Shown here in pieces: positions 8,347-17,299 of a stretch of 64,000 nucleotides of DNA. The stretch spans positions 744,001 to 808,000 of the forward strand of contig NZ_AP025476.1 in assembly GCF_024347415.1 (NCBI RefSeq). Direction: 5' to 3'. This DNA comes from Vibrio crassostreae. Lineage in GTDB: Bacteria; Pseudomonadota; Gammaproteobacteria; Enterobacterales; Vibrionaceae. How positions within the stretch are numbered: the first letter of the stretch is position 1; every line of letters starts with the position of its first letter. The translations under genes were made by a program, and so were the position numbers. Under the pieces are notes generated by a model. That model was not told the origin of the DNA. It ran no database searches and saw only the letters and a list, made by a program, of their open reading frames with translations.

Positions 8347-10260
8347 ATGGGTCGAATCATTGGTATTGATTTAGGTACTACTAACTCTTGTGTTGCTGTT
8401 TTAGACGGCGACAAACCACGCGTACTAGAAAATGCTGAAGGCGAACGCACAACAGCATCGGTAATCGCATACACTGACGGCGAGACGCTAGTTGGTCAAC
8501 CTGCGAAACGTCAAGCAGTTACTAACCCTCAAAACACGCTATACGCAATTAAGCGTCTAATCGGTCGTCGTTTTGAAGATGAAGAAGTTCAACGCGATAT
8601 CGAAATCATGCCTTTTAACATTGTTAAAGCTGATAACGGTGATGCATGGGTTGAAGCGCAAGGCCAAAAAATGGCTGCTCCTCAAGTATCTGCTGAAGTT
8701 CTTAAGAAAATGAAGAAAACAGCTGAAGACTTCCTAGGCGAAGAAGTAACTGGCGCAGTTGTTACTGTTCCTGCTTACTTCAACGATGCTCAACGTCAAG
8801 CAACTAAAGATGCTGGCCGTATCGCAGGTCTAGATGTTAAACGTATCATCAACGAACCAACTGCTGCTGCTCTAGCTTACGGCCTAGATAAGCAAGGCGG
8901 TGATCGCACTATCGCTGTATACGACCTTGGTGGTGGTACATTCGATATCTCTATCATCGAAATCGATGAAGTAGAAGGCGAGAAGACTTTCGAAGTTCTT
9001 TCAACTAACGGTGACACTCACCTTGGTGGTGAAGATTTCGATAACCGCATGATCAACTACCTAGTAGATGAGTTCAAGAAAGAGCAAGGTATCGACCTTA
9101 AAGCTGATCCACTAGCAATGCAGCGTGTTAAAGAAGCAGCAGAAAAAGCGAAAATCGAGCTTTCTTCTACTACTCAAACTGACGTAAACCTACCTTACGT
9201 TACTGCTGATGCGACTGGTCCTAAGCACATGAACATCAAAGTGACTCGTGCGAAGCTTGAGTCTCTAGTTGAAGACCTAGTTCAACGTTCTCTTGAGCCA
9301 CTAAAAGTTGCTCTAGCAGATGCTGACCTATCTGTAGGCGAAATCACTGACGTTATCCTAGTTGGTGGTCAAACTCGTATGCCTATGGTTCAAGCTAAAG
9401 TAACTGAATTCTTCGGTAAAGAGCCACGTAAAGACGTGAACCCTGACGAAGCTGTTGCAATGGGTGCTGCTGTTCAAGGTGGTGTACTAGCTGGTGACGT
9501 TAAAGACGTTCTACTGCTAGACGTTACTCCTCTATCTTTCGGTATCGAAACGATGGGCGGCGTGATGACTAAGCTTATCGAGAAAAACACAACTATCCCT
9601 ACTAAAGCGGATCAAGTGTTCTCTACAGCTGAAGACAACCAAAACGCAGTAACTATCCACGTTCTTCAAGGTGAGCGTAAGCAAGCGACTTACAACAAGT
9701 CTCTTGGTCAGTTCAACCTAGAAGGCATCCAACCAGCACCACGTGGCATGCCACAAATCGAAGTAACATTCGACCTAGATGCTGATGGTATCCTGAACGT
9801 ATCTGCTAAAGATAAAGCGACGGGTAAAGAGCAGAAGATCACTATCCAAGCATCAGGCGGCCTGTCTGAGGAAGAGATCGAAGCAATGGTACAAGAAGCA
9901 GAAGCTAACAAAGAAGCGGACAAAAAGTTCGAAGAGCTAGTAACTGCACGTAACCAAGCTGACCAAATGATTCACGGCACTAAGAAGCAAGTAGAAGAAG
10001 CTGGTGAAGCTCTACCTGCAGACGAGAAAGCTAAAATCGAAGCGGCTATCACGGCACTAGAAGAAGTTAAGTCTGGTAACGACAAAGAAGCTATCGACGC
10101 TAAAGTTCAAGAACTTATGCAAGCAGCTCAAAAGCTAATGGAAATTGCTCAACAGAAAGCTCAAGCTGAACAAGCTGGTGCTGACGCTGGTGAACAACCT
10201 AAGCAAGACGACGATGTTGTTGATGCGGAGTTTGAAGAAGTTAAAGACGACAAAAAGTAA
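8347..10260 (+). CDS. dnaK: Chaperone protein DnaK (Hsp70)
   Basis: DnaK is the main Hsp70, an ATP-driven chaperone working with DnaJ and GrpE. The 637-residue product begins [18 protein letters not shown] with the phosphate-1 loop. It has [12 protein letters not shown] (phosphate 2), the linker [15 protein letters not shown], the peptide-binding domain and a lid region. The C-terminus is acidic, ending in an [12 protein letters not shown] tail. GGAGATAGCCTG precedes the ATG. Codon choice is strongly biased, as expected for a highly expressed gene. Confidence 0.98.
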   Translation: MGRIIGIDLGTTNSCVAVLDGDKPRVLENAEGERTTASVIAYTDGETLVGQPAKRQAVTNPQNTLYAIKRLIGRRFEDEEVQRDIEIMPFNIVKADNGDAWVEAQGQKMAAPQVSAEVLKKMKKTAEDFLGEEVTGAVVTVPAYFNDAQRQATKDAGRIAGLDVKRIINEPTAAALAYGLDKQGGDRTIAVYDLGGGTFDISIIEIDEVEGEKTFEVLSTNGDTHLGGEDFDNRMINYLVDEFKKEQGIDLKADPLAMQRVKEAAEKAKIELSSTTQTDVNLPYVTADATGPKHMNIKVTRAKLESLVEDLVQRSLEPLKVALADADLSVGEITDVILVGGQTRMPMVQAKVTEFFGKEPRKDVNPDEAVAMGAAVQGGVLAGDVKDVLLLDVTPLSFGIETMGGVMTKLIEKNTTIPTKADQVFSTAEDNQNAVTIHVLQGERKQATYNKSLGQFNLEGIQPAPRGMPQIEVTFDLDADGILNVSAKDKATGKEQKITIQASGGLSEEEIEAMVQEAEANKEADKKFEELVTARNQADQMIHGTKKQVEEAGEALPADEKAKIEAAITALEEVKSGNDKEAIDAKVQELMQAAQKLMEIAQQKAQAEQAGADAGEQPKQDDDVVDAEFEEVKDDKK

Positions 10261-10400
10261 TTTTTCGTCGCTATAACACGTGATTTCTACGTCGAAGGTA
10301 CTCACTTACATCCGCCTCTTTATTGGCTAAGAAAGTCCGTACCTTCTCCTTGAACTAACGTGTTTTAGCTTAGAAAAGTCGTTTTTCGATTTCTAAATAT

Positions 10401-10430
10401 ACGGGCGTCAGAGGTAACTCTCACGCCCGT
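10401..10430 (+). other. Strong hairpin between dnaK and dnaJ
   Basis: ACGGGCGT and ACGCCCGT form an 8-bp stem and, inside it, AGAG-GTAA-CTCT extends the helix. No long T run follows (AAATTTG), so a classical terminator is uncertain. It may be an mRNA-processing or attenuating structure that sets dnaJ below dnaK. The gap of about 305 nt between the two genes contains no other feature I can name. Confidence 0.55.
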
Positions 10431-10565
10431 AAATTTGTATTTAGACTTGTCGATCTAGATAATAGCTTTATTCGGCGTTTCAGCCGGCAGAACTTTTATC
10501 TAGATTGATACACAGACTACTGAAGTGATCATTCGGTAGTAGCAATTATTTTGGTGACCTAGAAC

Positions 10566-11714
10566 ATGTCAAAACGTGATTTTTACGAAGTATTAGGCGT
10601 AAGCCGCGATGCATCAGAGCGCGATATTAAAAAAGCGTACAAACGCTTAGCGATGAAATTCCACCCGGACCGTAACCAGGGTGACGAGACCGCAGCAGAT
10701 AAGTTTAAAGAAGTAAAAGTAGCGTATGAGATCCTGACCGATTCTCAAAAGAAAGCAGCTTACGACCAATACGGCCACGCAGCTTTTGAACAAGGCGGCA
10801 TGGGCGGCGGCGGCGGTTTCGGCGGCGGTGGCCAAGGTGACTTCGGCGATATCTTCGGTGACGTATTTGGTGACATCTTCGGCGGCGGTCGTCGTGGTGG
10901 CGGTCAACAGCGTGCACAACGTGGTTCAGATCTACGTTACAACATGGAACTTTCTTTAGAAGAAGCGGTTCGTGGTGTTTCTAAAGAAATTGAAGTACCA
11001 ACACTTGTAGAGTGTGATACTTGTGACGGCAGCGGCGCGAAAGCGGGTTCTTCTGCACAAACGTGTGGCACTTGTCATGGCCACGGCCAAGTACAAATGC
11101 GCCAAGGTTTCTTTGCGGTTCAACAGACTTGTCCTACGTGTAACGGTAAAGGCAAGATCATCAAAGACCCATGTAACTCATGTCATGGTCAAGGTCGCAA
11201 ACAGAAGACGAAAACACTTAACGTTAAGATCCCTGCTGGTGTTGATACTGGCGATCGTATTCGCCTATCTGGCGAAGGCGAAGCGGGAGAGCAAGGTGCT
11301 CCAGCTGGCGACCTGTACGTACAAGTACACGTAAAAGAGCACAACATCTTTGAGCGTGACGGCAACAACCTTTACTGTGAAGTTCCAGTGAGCTTCTCTA
11401 TGGCTGCTTTAGGCGGTGAAGTTGAAGTTCCAACACTGGATGGTCGTGTAAACCTTAAAGTGCCAGAAGAGACACAAACGGGCCGTATGTTCCGTATGCG
11501 TGGTAAAGGCGTGAAAGGCGTTCGTGGCGGCGGTGTGGGTGACTTAATCGTTAAGCTAGTGGTAGAAACGCCAGTTAAGCTAAGCTCTCGTCAGAAAGAA
11601 TTACTGCGTGAATTCGAAGAAACATGTTGTGGCGAAGCGGCAAGCAAGCACAAGCCAAAATCTGAAGGTTTCTTCAGCGGCGTTAAAAATTTCTTCGATG
11701 ACCTAACTAAGTAA
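10566..11714 (+). CDS. dnaJ: Chaperone protein DnaJ (Hsp40)
   Basis: DnaJ delivers substrates to DnaK and stimulates its ATPase. The 382-residue product has an N-terminal J domain with HPD in [10 protein letters not shown] and a Gly/Phe-rich linker (about residues 76-115). Four zinc-binding CxxCxGxG repeats follow ([32 protein letters not shown]), then the C-terminal substrate domains. The length fits type I DnaJ. It follows dnaK on the same strand and is probably co-transcribed through the intergenic hairpin. Confidence 0.97.
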   Translation: MSKRDFYEVLGVSRDASERDIKKAYKRLAMKFHPDRNQGDETAADKFKEVKVAYEILTDSQKKAAYDQYGHAAFEQGGMGGGGGFGGGGQGDFGDIFGDVFGDIFGGGRRGGGQQRAQRGSDLRYNMELSLEEAVRGVSKEIEVPTLVECDTCDGSGAKAGSSAQTCGTCHGHGQVQMRQGFFAVQQTCPTCNGKGKIIKDPCNSCHGQGRKQKTKTLNVKIPAGVDTGDRIRLSGEGEAGEQGAPAGDLYVQVHVKEHNIFERDGNNLYCEVPVSFSMAALGGEVEVPTLDGRVNLKVPEETQTGRMFRMRGKGVKGVRGGGVGDLIVKLVVETPVKLSSRQKELLREFEETCCGEAASKHKPKSEGFFSGVKNFFDDLTK

Positions 11715-11737
11715 TTAGATAGTGATTTGAAAATTTT

Positions 11738-11766
11738 AAAGCCTGCCAGTGTGCAGGCTTTTTTGT
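11738..11766 (+). terminator. Terminator after dnaJ
   Basis: GCCTGC and GCAGGC form the core of a stem with AAA/TTT flanks and a 6-nt loop, followed by TTTTTT, about 25 nt past the dnaJ stop codon. Confidence 0.87.
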
Positions 11767-11817
11767 GCCTGTAGAAAGGGTAAAAGGGTAACGCGTGAGA
11801 TTGATTGGCTTACCTCA

Positions 11818-12249
11818 TTATTTCCAACACGCTTCTGGCTCTGAGATACCTGAGTGGTGCAATTCCAAAATATCAGTCGTCGAATCTAAACAGTCATCAC
11901 TTGTCTGTGGTGCATGCGGCTCAGCCTGAATTGAATAGGTGCTGCTGCTTGCTGAGATAGCGAGCGTGTATCGGCTAGAATCGGTATCACAAAACAAGCA
12001 TGTTCCTCCAGAAATAATATTCACTGCTGCCGACGCATAGTTTCCCGTGTATAGGGTTTCTATCTCCAGTTGTATTTTGGTCATGTCGGCCATCGCTGTA
12101 ACTCGATGAGCCTTGGTAACATGGTTGGTATAACTTGGATAGGCAATGGCACCGAGTATCCCCACGATTACCACAGCCAGCAATAACTCGATCAATGTCA
12201 TCCCTCTCATGCTTATGTTGTTGCTGTTGCATATATTTCTTCGAATCAT
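11818..12249 (-). CDS. pilE: PilE-like type IV minor pilin
   Basis: A 143-residue type IV pilin-like protein. The class III signal is ISMRG|MTLIELLLAVVIVGILGAIAYPSY: cleavage after Gly, Glu at mature position 5, then one long hydrophobic helix. The rest forms the globular domain and contains four Cys, including a CxxC and one three residues from the end, so disulfides are likely. The start at 12249 is chosen because AAAGGA lies 10 nt upstream; it gives a 16-residue leader. A later ATG at 12210 is possible. It points away from the fimT-pilW-pilX-pilV cluster. Confidence 0.85.
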   Translation of the reverse strand: MIRRNICNSNNISMRGMTLIELLLAVVIVGILGAIAYPSYTNHVTKAHRVTAMADMTKIQLEIETLYTGNYASAAVNIISGGTCLFCDTDSSRYTLAISASSSTYSIQAEPHAPQTSDDCLDSTTDILELHHSGISEPEACWK

Positions 12250-12351
12250 CGCGAGTAGTTTCCTTTCATAACTCTGTCCATTCTTCTCTGGTGGTAGCAT
12301 CGCTGCAAGATTAAATACGGTTACGCACTGAATTACATAGGAATTTGGGAA

Positions 12352-12858
12352 ATGACTCGCGGGTTTACTTTATTAGAGCTGTTAGTAACGGTATCGGTGC
12401 TGTCGATACTGATAGCTGCGGCTGCCCCGAGTTTTAGTTCGGTTACTGAAACCGTCAAGATGCAGCGACTCGCCGGAGAGTTGAATGGCTTTCTTATTCA
12501 GGCCAAGTCTGAATCGGTTAAAAGGAATCAAGATCTTTGGGTGCATTTTTCTATGGATAAAAATGAGGAGCAATCAACAGGGGAATGGAGTCTGTTGTTG
12601 AAGCCGACCGAAGATCTCTCTGGCGAAACGCTGGTGATGTTATCGGGTCAACCGTTTCGAGATGTGTCGTTTTCTCACAACTATACGGGGGCGAGAATCA
12701 GCTTTGAGAGTGTCAGGGGGAGACCTGCAAGGGGCACGATCTATCTTTTTCCTAATGCATCTTCAACCGACCGTTTATTGATTAAGTTATCTAGTCCCCC
12801 AGGGCGAATTAAGGTTTGCGGCGAGTCGAGCGCTCTGTATGGCTATTATGCGTGTTAA
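12352..12858 (+). CDS. fimT: FimT/GspH-family minor pilin
   Basis: A 168-residue prepilin with a very short leader, MTRG|FTLLELLVTVSVLSILIAAAAPSF, and Glu at mature position 5. The remainder (QAKSESVKRNQDLWVHFS and a C-terminal GRIKVCG region) fits the GspH/FimT family, whose members include a DNA-binding minor pilin in other species. It starts a cluster of four overlapping pilin genes. In Vibrio, genes in this position after dnaJ are associated with the type IV pilus used for DNA uptake and chitin attachment (from memory). Confidence 0.82.
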   Translation: MTRGFTLLELLVTVSVLSILIAAAAPSFSSVTETVKMQRLAGELNGFLIQAKSESVKRNQDLWVHFSMDKNEEQSTGEWSLLLKPTEDLSGETLVMLSGQPFRDVSFSHNYTGARISFESVRGRPARGTIYLFPNASSTDRLLIKLSSPPGRIKVCGESSALYGYYAC

Positions 12859-13471
12859 GCCGATTGTGGCTGCGCCTAGCAAGCAACGAGGCACATCATT
12901 GATTGAGTTAATGGTGGCGTCTGTTATTGGTATCTTCGCGATCTCGATCATGGGCAGTGTTTTTATCACCGGTCAGAGAACAGCTAAAGACAAAGGTATC
13001 GAGTTACTGCTACTACAAAACCTAACCAGCACAATGCAAGTGATGAAAGAAGATATTCAACGAGCGGGCTACGATGGATCTAATGGTTATTCAATCAAGT
13101 TGTCTGGCGCGACGGATACCATTCAAGTGAGCGGTGGTGTTGCCGTTGGTTTTGTTTACTTCCGAGAGGGTTCGAGCGCAAGTAAAGATCATCGAAATAT
13201 CGTTTACAAAAAAAATGGAACCAAACTGCAAATATGTGAGAAGGGCACCACTGTATCGGAGGCAATTCCTACATTTCATGAGGTTACTGGATGTTACTCA
13301 CTTTTCGATGACAACCTCATTGATGTTGATGAGTTCAGCATTAATTCCCAAGTATTAGAGCAGAACTCTATCAAGAGCACATTTACTGACATCAGTATCA
13401 CAGCCTCAATTCCAACCGCAGGTGTTTCCAAATCGGTTTCGGTTTCCGTTAAACAAAGGAACTGGCAATGA
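12839..13471 (+). CDS. pilW: PilW-family minor pilin
   Basis: A 210-residue prepilin-like protein with the processing motif KQRG|TSLIELMVASVIGIFAISIMG, with Glu at mature position 5. The size and place between fimT and pilX match PilW, a minor pilin needed for pilus assembly. It overlaps fimT by 20 nt. A second in-frame ATG at 12848 could be the real start. Translation is likely coupled to fimT. Confidence 0.8.
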   Translation: MAIMRVKPIVAAPSKQRGTSLIELMVASVIGIFAISIMGSVFITGQRTAKDKGIELLLLQNLTSTMQVMKEDIQRAGYDGSNGYSIKLSGATDTIQVSGGVAVGFVYFREGSSASKDHRNIVYKKNGTKLQICEKGTTVSEAIPTFHEVTGCYSLFDDNLIDVDEFSINSQVLEQNSIKSTFTDISITASIPTAGVSKSVSVSVKQRNWQ

Positions 13472-14808
13472 TGATATATAGAAAGCAGCGCGGCGTGGTG
13501 ACCTTGCTGGTGACATCGGTTCTTTTAGTTGGAGCTTTAGTGGTGACGCTAGGCACGTATCGCAGTGTTTTTCATCAGATCAAAGTTGCTCAAAACGAGG
13601 TTCAAGGCAGGCAAGAACATTGGCGTTCGGAAGGGGGGTTAGAATGTACTTATTCTTACTTACTTGAATTAGACAAGACTATTGCTGATATCAAAGACGT
13701 GAGTGCTCGCCCGGCGGATTTTGCAGATTGGTGCTCTCCTTATCAAAATCAGCCAGAAATCGAGATCTCCGATAGTGCAATTTCTAGTGCTTACATCGTA
13801 ACGTCATCCTCAAACGCACAGTCACTTTTTAAGACAATAAAAGAAAGATCTCAGTTCGGCAGTGGGGCGATTCAGTCGACGGGGCCTATTGAGCTTATTG
13901 GTACCTTAAGCTTGAAGCCGACAGTAAAAGAAGACCCAATTAGCGGCAATGAATATGAGTGTGTCAGTGTCTCTTTTGCTGACCTGTTCACCTATCAATA
14001 TAACGAAACTCATAGTAATTCAGGACAGGCATTGGGGTTAGAGGTTCTCGATCCTAGTGCTGATGGTCCATTTTCTGGCTTTGATGGTATATGCCATAGT
14101 GATTATAAAACGGAGATCCCGAAAGGTGCTTCCGGTAGCACTCATTCAATCTATGCCCCTGATTACTATCAAGGTACTAATCCACCGCCTTTCCAAAAAG
14201 ACTTTAATCCAGATCCGAATATGAATCCGTTTTACACCTTTTTTGGTGTTGCTAAAACTGATCAAAACATTGTCGATTTATCACAAGATACGGATTTGTT
14301 TAAGCATGTTCAGCTATTGAATGCGACTGAGTGCGGCACTGAGATCATGGACCACTTCACTGCAGGGCAAACCAAGGGGCTGTGGATTGAAGGCAACTGC
14401 CATATCAACGCTGCGGTTGCGGCCACAATCAATCCGTCACAGCTGTTGGTTGTGCAAGATGGTGTGTTGGCCCTGAATGGAGCCATGGCTTACAACGGAG
14501 TGATTTATCATTTGGTCGATTATCAAAAGAGCCACGTGAAAAATCGAGTCGATGGTTTCTGGAATGCGCTCGCTGCTAATAACGTGTTTGCGCCTTTTAT
14601 CAAAGATATTGATGAGGCCAGTGTCGTCAAAAAAAGTGTCGGGATTCAGTTTGCCTCTGGTTTACCTTCTGGTGGTCTTATTTTTGATTCCCCCTCGGGA
14701 GTGACGACCATAGTGGGCGATATGGACATGGATTTTCGTGCGGATTCGAACCCAAGTGACCCACCTTCAACGTACCAATGGCAGCGAGGTTCGTGGAATG
14801 ATTTCTAA
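13468..14808 (+). CDS. pilX: PilX-like minor pilin component, large
   Basis: A 446-residue protein with a type IV prepilin-like N-terminus, KQRG|VVTLLVTSVLLVGALVV, but without Glu at mature position 5, as is typical of PilX/GspK-type subunits. The following helix ends in RQEHWRSEGGLECTYSYL. The large C-terminal region is not recognised; it is rich in Asp, Ser and Gly. AAGGAAC precedes the ATG, which overlaps the pilW stop codon by 4 nt. A role at the pilus tip is inferred from the missing Glu and from gene order. It is longer than typical PilX proteins of roughly 150-250 residues. Confidence 0.7.
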   Translation: MMIYRKQRGVVTLLVTSVLLVGALVVTLGTYRSVFHQIKVAQNEVQGRQEHWRSEGGLECTYSYLLELDKTIADIKDVSARPADFADWCSPYQNQPEIEISDSAISSAYIVTSSSNAQSLFKTIKERSQFGSGAIQSTGPIELIGTLSLKPTVKEDPISGNEYECVSVSFADLFTYQYNETHSNSGQALGLEVLDPSADGPFSGFDGICHSDYKTEIPKGASGSTHSIYAPDYYQGTNPPPFQKDFNPDPNMNPFYTFFGVAKTDQNIVDLSQDTDLFKHVQLLNATECGTEIMDHFTAGQTKGLWIEGNCHINAAVAATINPSQLLVVQDGVLALNGAMAYNGVIYHLVDYQKSHVKNRVDGFWNALAANNVFAPFIKDIDEASVVKKSVGIQFASGLPSGGLIFDSPSGVTTIVGDMDMDFRADSNPSDPPSTYQWQRGSWNDF

Positions 14809-15247
14809 GAGTTCTGGCTTCAGTTTACTAGAGGTACTTATCTCTTTTCTGCTGATTGGCGTTGCGTCGTTAGGGCTGGTTAAATTACAGGTGTATGCGG
14901 AACAAAAGTCGGATCATGCGCTCCAGAGTGTCGAAGCTTTGCATTTTGCAGAAAGGCAGATGGAGCATTATCGAACTCGCGCGCTCAATGTTAGTGGCGC
15001 GGTAGGGCTTATTCCTTTTGAGGAACTAAATCAGTCGAGTTACTGTCTCAACATGGCGAGTTCAGATCCCTTATCCGGTTTATCTGGTTCTGTATATTCG
15101 ATGACATGTGAAGTCACTAATGCGAGCGGAGCCTTATCTGGCGCCCTCAAAAACATTGTTGTCACAATTGCATGGCAAGATCGTATGAACCGCGCGCAAA
15201 GTATTTATCTCGAAACTATGCTCTCCAAATACAGTGAGTTTGACTGA
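14798..15247 (+). CDS. pilV: PilV-family minor pilin
   Basis: A 149-residue prepilin with leader MISKSSG|FSLLEVLISFLLIGVASLGLVKLQ, showing Glu at mature position 5 and a long hydrophobic helix. This pattern matches PilV. The start at 14798 overlaps the end of pilX by 11 nt and has GAGG about 7 nt upstream. A longer frame from 14738 would put 20 charged residues before the leader and is rejected. It is the last gene of the cluster. Confidence 0.82.
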   Translation: MISKSSGFSLLEVLISFLLIGVASLGLVKLQVYAEQKSDHALQSVEALHFAERQMEHYRTRALNVSGAVGLIPFEELNQSSYCLNMASSDPLSGLSGSVYSMTCEVTNASGALSGALKNIVVTIAWQDRMNRAQSIYLETMLSKYSEFD

Positions 15248-15252
15248 CCCCT

Positions 15253-15330
15253 AAGCAAACGTTTACTGCATGCCAAGGCTTACGCCACTCCTTTTACTGA
15301 TAATTTTCACTCCTCGGACATTGTTTGCGT
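15253..15330 (+). promoter_or_regulatory. Possible PurR operators upstream of the AbgT-family gene
   Basis: AAGCAAACGTTTACTG at 15253-15268 departs from the PurR consensus AnGCAAnCGnTTnCnT only at the last base. A second, weaker site lies at 15315-15330 in reverse orientation (ACGCAAACAATGTCCG, three mismatches). No promoter elements were identified with confidence. The gap of about 300 nt between pilV and the transporter holds no gene. Confidence 0.4.
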
Positions 15331-15545
15331 GCTAGTTAAAACTCTGTATATGGAATGGTGTTTTTTGTGTTTTTATATTGTTGTGGTTGTATGGTATTTT
15401 TGCAAAATATGTCTCCATTTATGGAAAATTAGATGGAATCTTGTGCTTTTTAATAACGACTTTAATAGAATATGTGCTGTACCAATAGGCCGTGGTCAAA
15501 ACTTATATTAGGCCTAAACAAAACAACATCACATATGGAGTTACA

Positions 15546-17108
15546 ATGAGTAACCAAGCCGTAAAAAAAGCACCATCGACTGAGAAAATCAGTGGAATGG
15601 ACCGCTTTCTAAACTTCATTGAACGCGCCGGCAACAAAATTCCAGATCCAGCAATCCTGTTCTTCTGGGCTCTAGTTATTGTATGGGTAGCATCTGCACT
15701 TTTGTCGAACCTTTCATTCGACCTAATCAACCCTCAAACGGGTGCTGCTCTTGAAGTTAACAACCTACTTACTGGTGAAGCGCTTGCTAGCTTCCTAGCG
15801 AATATGGTTACCACGTTCACAGGCTTCGCACCGTTAGGCATCGTACTTGTTGCTATGCTAGGTGTTGGCGTTGCAGATTCTTCAGGCTTCATCACTACTG
15901 GCCTTAAGAAGATGCTTAACTTCACGCCAGCTAAGCTACTAACGCCAATGCTAATCCTTGTTGCTATCGTGTCTCACACAGCAGCAGATGCAGGTTACGT
16001 TCTAGTAATCCCTCTTGGCGGTATCATCTTCCACGCTGCGGGTCGTCACCCTCTAGCGGGTATTGCAGCAGCGTTTGCTGGTGTATCAGGTGGTTTCTCA
16101 GCGAACTTCATTCCTTCAGGTATTGACCCGCTACTAGCTGGTTTCACTCAAACAGCTGCAAACGTTCTTGACCCTGAATACGTGATTAACCCTCTAGCGA
16201 ACATCTTCTTTACTGGCCTATCTTCAGTTCTTATTGTTGCTATCGGTTGGTACGTAACTGAGAAGATCATCGAGCCTCGCCTTGCTAACACGCCAGTTGA
16301 TGAAGATGCAGAAGCAGCACCAGATCTTGGTACGTTCACTGCAATTGAATCTAAAGCATTCAAGTTTGCGGGTTGGGCTATGGTTGCAGGTATTGGTCTG
16401 CTTATCGCGGCTCTTATTCCTGAAAACTCAGCGCTTCGTTCGCCTGAAGGTGAGCTAACAGCATTCTCTGCACCAGTAATGAAGTCTATCGTTCCTCTTA
16501 TCTTCATCCTGTTCATCATTCCAGGTATCGTCTACGGCCGTGTAGCGGGTACTTTCAAAAACAGCAATGACGTAATCAAAGCAATGTCTGAGACGATGGC
16601 AACGATGGGCGCATACATTGTAATGTCGTTCTTCTGTGCACAGTTCCTATCTGCATTCGGTCAATCAAACATCGGTACTATGCTGGCACTTTACGGTGCT
16701 GAAGGCCTGAAAGCGATGGACCTTCCTGGTGAAGCAACGGTTGTTGGTATGATTCTACTAACAGCTTCAGTTAACCTGCTTGTAGGTTCTGCTTCAGCTA
16801 AGTGGGCTCTTATCGGTCCAATCCTAGTTCCAATGCTAATGGTTGTGGGTATCTCTCCTGAGCTATCTCAAGCGGCTTACCGTGTAGGTGACTCAGTGTC
16901 TAACATCATCTCTCCACTAATGGTGTTCTTCCCACTGGTTGTTGTTTACTGTCAACGCTACGTTAAGTCCACAGGTATCGGTACTCTAGCTTCTCTAATG
17001 ATGCCATTCTCGATTGCTATGCTAATCGGTTGGTCTATCTTCTTGCTAGCTTACTGGGCTCTTGGTATCCCACTAGGTATCCAAGCACCTTACACTTACA
17101 CAATGTAA
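15546..17108 (+). CDS. AbgT-family transporter
   Basis: A 520-residue polytopic inner membrane protein. The family stretches AGNKIPDPAILFFWAL, VSHTAADAGYVLVIPLGG and FSANFIPSGIDPLLAGFTQ identify it as AbgT, whose founders import p-aminobenzoyl-glutamate in E. coli or export sulfonamides (MtrF). The start at 15546 has TGGAG 5 nt upstream and gives the usual cytoplasmic N-terminus. Gene density and codon bias suggest good expression. Possible PurR sites upstream would link it to folate or purine metabolism; that is inference. Confidence 0.88.
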   Translation: MSNQAVKKAPSTEKISGMDRFLNFIERAGNKIPDPAILFFWALVIVWVASALLSNLSFDLINPQTGAALEVNNLLTGEALASFLANMVTTFTGFAPLGIVLVAMLGVGVADSSGFITTGLKKMLNFTPAKLLTPMLILVAIVSHTAADAGYVLVIPLGGIIFHAAGRHPLAGIAAAFAGVSGGFSANFIPSGIDPLLAGFTQTAANVLDPEYVINPLANIFFTGLSSVLIVAIGWYVTEKIIEPRLANTPVDEDAEAAPDLGTFTAIESKAFKFAGWAMVAGIGLLIAALIPENSALRSPEGELTAFSAPVMKSIVPLIFILFIIPGIVYGRVAGTFKNSNDVIKAMSETMATMGAYIVMSFFCAQFLSAFGQSNIGTMLALYGAEGLKAMDLPGEATVVGMILLTASVNLLVGSASAKWALIGPILVPMLMVVGISPELSQAAYRVGDSVSNIISPLMVFFPLVVVYCQRYVKSTGIGTLASLMMPFSIAMLIGWSIFLLAYWALGIPLGIQAPYTYTM

Positions 17109-17144
17109 GATTGAACTAAGCAAAATTAAGCTTTATTCATTGCT

Positions 17145-17176
17145 AAGCCCGCACCGAAATGTGCGGGCTTTTTTTT
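17145..17176 (+). terminator. Terminator after the AbgT-family gene
   Basis: A 10-bp perfect stem (AAGCCCGCAC/GTGCGGGCTT) with a 6-nt loop is followed by a T tract, starting 36 nt after the stop codon. Confidence 0.92.
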
Positions 17177-17299
17177 CGCTATTTTTTATATCTGAGACTT
17201 TTTATATCCAAAACTTTTTATATCCAAAAGAAAGGCACTCAGCTTATACTCCGGATTACGGCTAATTGTTGGCCGGTAAATTTAGGAAATCCAAGCCAC

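Noticed and set aside
10647..10919. Long minus-strand frames within dnaJ
   Set aside because: They arise from the Gly-rich codon pattern of the G/F region of dnaJ on the opposite strand.
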